This document shows, piece after piece, positions 60,492 through 64,000 of a stretch of DNA of 64,000 nucleotides. Under the pieces are notes generated by a model that ran no database searches, was not told the DNA's origin, and saw only the letters and a list, made by a program, of their open reading frames with translations. Within the stretch, counting starts at the first letter, position 1. Every line of letters begins with the position of its first letter. A program made the position numbers and the translations under genes. The stretch is from Tatumella ptyseos (GTDB lineage Bacteria > Pseudomonadota > Gammaproteobacteria > Enterobacterales > Enterobacteriaceae). The DNA is taken from contig NZ_CP130649.1 of assembly GCF_030552895.1 (NCBI RefSeq), forward strand, positions 1,798,001 to 1,862,000, read 5' to 3'.

Positions 60492-60505
60492 ACGCACCAA
60501 GCAAT

Positions 60506-60581
60506 TCCTCTGTAGTTCAGTCGGTAGAACGGCGGACTGTTAATCCGTATGTCACTGGTTCGAGTCCAGTCAGAGGAGCCA
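60506..60581 (+). tRNA. tRNA-Asn (GTT)
   Basis: 76 nt, identical to the copies at 36124 and 47209. No integrase or att-like repeat follows; the DUF1348 gene comes next. Confidence 0.97.
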
Positions 60582-60592
60582 AATTTAAGAAG

Positions 60593-60622
60593 CCAGATAT
60601 CGAAAGATGTCTGGTTTTTTTT
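60593..60622 (+). terminator. Terminator of the third tRNA-Asn
   Basis: CCAGATATC-GAAA-GATGTCTGG with one GT pair, followed by eight T. Confidence 0.88.
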
Positions 60623-60724
60623 GTTCTATAACCTCTTGTTATGCCCACCCTATAACATTTTCTAGACCCCATTTACCCATTCTGCGTTAGGATAAGGATT
60701 CCACTTGTCACAGGAATACTCGTT

Positions 60725-61201
60725 ATGACGGCAACGCCAATCCGCCCCCCTCTTCCGCCTTTTACCCGGGAAACGGCGATTCAAAAAGTACGACTTGCTG
60801 AAGATGGCTGGAATAGCCGAAATGCTGAACAAGTCGCCTTAGCCTATTCGATGGATACGCACTGGCGTAACCGTATAGCCTTTATTGAAAATCGGCAGCA
60901 AGCGGCTCACTTCCTCGATCAAAAATGGCAGAAAGAATTACATTATCGGTTGATAAAAGAGTTATGGGCCTTTGATACTCATCGTATTGCAGTCAGGTAT
61001 GCCTATGAGTGGCAAGACGATTCAGGTAACTGGTTTCGGTCATACGGCAACGAAAACTGGGAGTTCAATGATGAGGGGCTGATGACACACCGCCATGCCT
61101 CCATTAATGATAAGCCGATTACCGAAAGCGAGCGGCTTTTCCATTGGTCCTTGGGACGGAGACCAATAGATCATCCTGGATTATCGGAATTAGGACTGTA
61201 G
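60725..61201 (+). CDS. DUF1348 (SnoaL/NTF2-like) protein
   Basis: 158 residues with the pattern [21 protein letters not shown], then TYWRNR-like [26 protein letters not shown] and [13 protein letters not shown], typical of DUF1348 proteins. These are NTF2-like alpha+beta cones with no agreed function. It precedes fosA by 23 nt on the same strand. Confidence 0.83.
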   Translation: MTATPIRPPLPPFTRETAIQKVRLAEDGWNSRNAEQVALAYSMDTHWRNRIAFIENRQQAAHFLDQKWQKELHYRLIKELWAFDTHRIAVRYAYEWQDDSGNWFRSYGNENWEFNDEGLMTHRHASINDKPITESERLFHWSLGRRPIDHPGLSELGL

Positions 61202-61224
61202 GGGTTTTGTCAGAGGAGAAAGGC

Positions 61225-61623
61225 ATGTTAACCGGCCTAAATCATCTTACTCTCGCCGTCAGTGATATTGGCAGGAGCTGGGCATTTTATACCGAATTAT
61301 TAGGCTTCGTTCCGAAGGCAAAATGGAATACCGGGGCCTATCTCTCATTAGGGGAGTTATGGCTCTGCCTCAGCCTAGATACAGTCGGTACTAAAAATGA
61401 CTATACCCACTACGCCTTCACTGTTTCACCCGAGGTTTTTGCTCCCTTAGTTGAACAGTTACGATTAAAGAAAGTGGCTGAGTGGAAAATAAATCAAAGT
61501 GAAGGTGATTCACTCTATTTCTGTGACCCGGATGGTCACAAACTAGAAATTCATAGCGGAAATCTTGAAAGCCGTTTGGAGTATTGTCGACGTCACCCTT
61601 ACGCTGGAATGGAATTCTACTAA
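61225..61623 (+). CDS. fosA: FosA-family fosfomycin glutathione transferase
   Basis: 132 residues. [12 protein letters not shown] begins the vicinal-oxygen-chelate fold; metal ligands His7, His62 (DYTHYAF) and Glu108 (KLEIH) are present, with [15 protein letters not shown] and PYAGM as FosA signatures. It opens the epoxide of fosfomycin with glutathione. I use the ATG at 61225 (GAGGAG and AAAGG upstream). Chromosomal fosA is common in Enterobacterales such as Klebsiella and Serratia. Confidence 0.9.
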   Translation: MLTGLNHLTLAVSDIGRSWAFYTELLGFVPKAKWNTGAYLSLGELWLCLSLDTVGTKNDYTHYAFTVSPEVFAPLVEQLRLKKVAEWKINQSEGDSLYFCDPDGHKLEIHSGNLESRLEYCRRHPYAGMEFY

Positions 61624-61639
61624 AGTCCCCTAACATTTG

Positions 61640-61667
61640 CCCCCAGAGAGCGGCTGCTCTCTGGGGG
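61640..61667. terminator. Hairpin between fosA and the APC permease gene
   Basis: A perfect 12-bp GC-rich stem (CCCCCAGAGAGC and complement) with loop GGCT between convergent stops. No T-run. Confidence 0.6.
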
Positions 61668-61675
61668 AACGAGGA

Positions 61676-63223
61676 TTACTCTTCGACAATAATGGGTTTT
61701 GCAATACTGGTTTTGGCTCCCCAGTAATAACAGATCAGTGCTACCACCGTCACAATAATCATGTCCAATGGGGTACTGAGTAAGTTTAGCCCATCAAAGG
61801 TGCCGATTTTAGAAAGAATTAGCATCGCCACGTAATAGGCTAAGAGCCACCAGCTACAAGCGATGTCTTGCTTATAAGTAGGACTCTTTCTCGTTAACAG
61901 TGCGTAACCCAGCCACGCCACGATAAAGATAGGGATCAGAATTTCGTTCACTGGCCAACCACTCCAGTAGATCAATAGCGTGCTAGCGACAAAAGAGAGC
62001 GGACTCAAAATCGCTGCCATCGGTAAACGGAAAGGTCGATGTAACTCCGGTAGATGGGTACGAAATGCGGCTAAGGTTACCGGTCCTGGCATATAAGTGA
62101 AGACCGTAGCAGAAGTTACTGCACCGATCAGCCCTCCCCATACTTGGAATTCTGAAGGTAACGTCCAAGCAATAGATAAGATTAACGCCAGCCATAATGC
62201 GCCACGCGGTACGCCTGACTTTTCATCTATCTCACCTGCACTCTTCCACAGATGGCCATTACGCGCCAAGGCAAAAAGAACTCGCGCCGCACTAGCCAGA
62301 TAAATATTACCCGTCCCGGCGGGAGAGATCACGGCATCAACCAAAATAAGATTGATCAACCACATCAAACCTAGGCTACGTGCCAAGTCGGCATAAGGGG
62401 ATTGGAAAATCGCTTTTAATCCCGCCCAGCCATGCGCAGTAAGCACGTCGCTAGGTACAGCCCCCATAAACGCATATTGTAAGGCAAGATAAATAATAAA
62501 GCTGACCGCAATAGCGATACAGATAGCGATAGGCACGTTACGTTGCGGATTCTTCGCCTCGCTCGCAAAATCAACCGCTTGTCGAAATCCTAAGTAAGCG
62601 AAGACGATACCTGCACCAGTCAGTGAGGTAAAGACTCCATGTGCACCGCCAGGAGGCGCCGGCGGAACCTGTAAGTTAGCAGAGTTAAAGTAGAGGAGTA
62701 GCGTAACGATAGTAATAAGTGGCACGATAAACTTAAAGGTGGTGATGATGGTGTTCACCCGACCAAAGACGCTGACGCTCCAATAGTTAAGCAAAAAGAA
62801 GATAACTAATAAGCCAATCTGTACAGCAAACCCTAAGGTAGTGGGATTGCCGTTGCTATGGCCGAGTGCTGGCCACCAGTACAGCGCATATTGTCGCACT
62901 GCTTCGACTTCAACCCCTGCGGTACTGGTATAGGCGAGCAGTGAGCTGACCCCGATAACAAAACCAACGATATTTCCATGTGAGTAATTAGGATACCTTA
63001 CGAACCCCCCTGCACGAGGGATGGCCGCAGAGAGTTCCGCCGAGACTAATCCAATAAGTAATACAATAATAGCGCCTAAGGTCCACGCCCACCCTGTATT
63101 ACCGCCTGCATACCCTGAACTATTTAACGCTGCATACAGCCAACCCGAACCAATCATCGACCCGATACCGAGTAATGATAAGTCAATTAAGCTGAGTCTT
63201 TTTTTTAATTCACCCTTTGCCAT
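61676..63223 (-). CDS. APC-family amino acid permease
   Basis: 515 residues with about 12-13 membrane helices. SLIDLSLLGIGSMIGSGWLYA is the first-helix substrate-binding segment; AGGFVRYP and FAYLGFRQAVDFASEAKNPQR match APC transporters. It resembles the aspartate/proton symporter YveA group, but the substrate is not certain. Convergent with fosA. Confidence 0.85.
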   Translation of the reverse strand: MAKGELKKRLSLIDLSLLGIGSMIGSGWLYAALNSSGYAGGNTGWAWTLGAIIVLLIGLVSAELSAAIPRAGGFVRYPNYSHGNIVGFVIGVSSLLAYTSTAGVEVEAVRQYALYWWPALGHSNGNPTTLGFAVQIGLLVIFFLLNYWSVSVFGRVNTIITTFKFIVPLITIVTLLLYFNSANLQVPPAPPGGAHGVFTSLTGAGIVFAYLGFRQAVDFASEAKNPQRNVPIAICIAIAVSFIIYLALQYAFMGAVPSDVLTAHGWAGLKAIFQSPYADLARSLGLMWLINLILVDAVISPAGTGNIYLASAARVLFALARNGHLWKSAGEIDEKSGVPRGALWLALILSIAWTLPSEFQVWGGLIGAVTSATVFTYMPGPVTLAAFRTHLPELHRPFRLPMAAILSPLSFVASTLLIYWSGWPVNEILIPIFIVAWLGYALLTRKSPTYKQDIACSWWLLAYYVAMLILSKIGTFDGLNLLSTPLDMIIVTVVALICYYWGAKTSIAKPIIVEE

Positions 63224-63304
63224 AAGCGTTACCCCTGTCTTGTTTTTATTGTGACCTACAACATAGACAAAGCAGGTTTTATGCCAACTTAGGTGAAAAA
63301 AAGG

Positions 63305-64000
63305 TTAAATTACTCTCCGCAAACGGTTACCACTGCTAAAATGACTGACATTCTCAATCATTTGATGCACCATTTTTTGCCTCGCTTGCGCACTGCCCCA
63401 CGCCACATGCGGCGTGGCAATAACTTTGTTAAGGAGTTCTTGAGCGAGGAGAGGATGTGAGGCCGCCGGCGGTTCATCACAAAATACATCAATTCCCGCT
63501 CCAGCCAGCCGCCCTTCCGTCAAGGCTTGCGCTAAAGCCTCTTCATCAACAATGGCTCCACGTGCCGTGTTAATAAGATAAGCACTAGGTTTCATTAAGC
63601 CTAATCGTTCTGCTGAAAAAAGCCCACGCGTCTGTTCGGTAAGGGGGCAATGTAGACTCACGATATCGGCTATAGGAAGTAACGCATCCAGTGGTACTCT
63701 ATCTGGGCGAGTCGGCCTACCAGGGATTTCGGCGAGTTTTACCTCCATACCGAAAGCTTGTGCGAGCAGTTGCACACGTTGTCCGATAGCACCATGACCA
63801 ACGATCACTAATGTTTGTTGCTTCAGTTCAATAATTGGCTCGCTAAGTAGACAAAATGTCCCTGCCTGTTGCCACAGGGGACTTCTCACCGTACGTTGAA
63901 ACTGTGGAATGCTATTAGAGAGTGCCAGTATTAATGCAAGAGTATGCTGTGCAATGGCCTCGACACCATACTCCTGGCAATTATAAATCGCGATACCGAG
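63305..64000 (-). CDS. Hydroxypyruvate reductase/glycerate dehydrogenase-like, 5' part missing
   Basis: The frame is open to the right edge, so the N-terminal end of the protein is outside the window. The visible 231 residues contain GVEAIAQHTLALILALS, the NAD motif GHGAIGQRV, the catalytic Arg in INTARGAIVDE, Glu in DEPP and His in TPHVAWGS. The HVAW.S..ARQ segment is that of HprA-type glycerate dehydrogenases. It is different from the GhrA-like enzyme at 36677. Confidence 0.85.
   Translation of the reverse strand, partial: LGIAIYNCQEYGVEAIAQHTLALILALSNSIPQFQRTVRSPLWQQAGTFCLLSEPIIELKQQTLVIVGHGAIGQRVQLLAQAFGMEVKLAEIPGRPTRPDRVPLDALLPIADIVSLHCPLTEQTRGLFSAERLGLMKPSAYLINTARGAIVDEEALAQALTEGRLAGAGIDVFCDEPPAASHPLLAQELLNKVIATPHVAWGSAQARQKMVHQMIENVSHFSSGNRLRRVI

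Overview
The window is a chromosomal segment of a motile bacterium of the order Enterobacterales. Proteins and gene order match the Escherichia coli region carrying the fli clusters, yedD, yedI, shiA, yeeO, amn, nac and several tRNA-Asn genes, and a lac operon is present. Base composition is moderate, below that of E. coli by eye, and the genus is not fixed by the sequence. An Erwiniaceae-like genus such as Rosenbergiella or Tatumella is a guess.

Layout. 1-2258: 3' part of putA, cut by the left edge. 2297-6374: the fliA/fliC and fliDST units around a divergent sigma-28 control region. fliZ is absent. 6393-15656: yedD, a small unknown gene, leuE, ggt, yoaK, a possible small RNA, yfdC, and an aldo-keto reductase/MFS exporter pair divergent from a LysR regulator. 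15657-17903: an AT-rich segment with a glutamate racemase homologue that has lost both catalytic cysteines, a FlbD/SwrD-like small gene and structured non-coding DNA. 17904-28827: fliE, then the compact fliFGHIJKLMNOPQR cluster for the basal body, export gate, C-ring and hook-length control. 28881-29877: a small accessory cassette (KorA/TrfB-like regulator plus two tiny genes). 30386-35956: a histidine phosphatase, yedI, an unknown small gene, shiA and two membrane proteins. 36124-41857: the first tRNA-Asn, a 5'-truncated class II aldolase with a GhrA-like dehydrogenase, an aldonolactone oxidase/GT8 glycosyltransferase operon, and a PAS-GGDEF-EAL protein. 41987-46915: yeeO, amn, a purine permease behind a PurR box, and a truncated nac behind a sigma-54 promoter. 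47209-49622: the second tRNA-Asn followed by a decayed element (integrase stub, tiny genes paralogous to the 29-kb cassette, IS3 remnant, imperfect att repeat). 49980-58276: a YbjJ-like MFS protein, a PhzF-family protein and lacI-lacZ-lacY without lacA. 58415-63223: frmA-frmB, the third tRNA-Asn, a DUF1348 protein, fosA and an APC permease. 63305-64000: a hydroxypyruvate-reductase-like gene cut by the right edge.

Functionally, the window combines most of the structural flagellar regulon with nutrient genes (proline, lactose, purine, shikimate, formaldehyde detoxification). The accessory DNA lies next to tRNA-Asn genes and flagellar cluster ends. The least explained items are the double Cys-to-Ser racemase homologue, the pair of paralogous tiny-gene cassettes, the DNA-binding-domain-only Nac and the lactone oxidase/glycosyltransferase operon.
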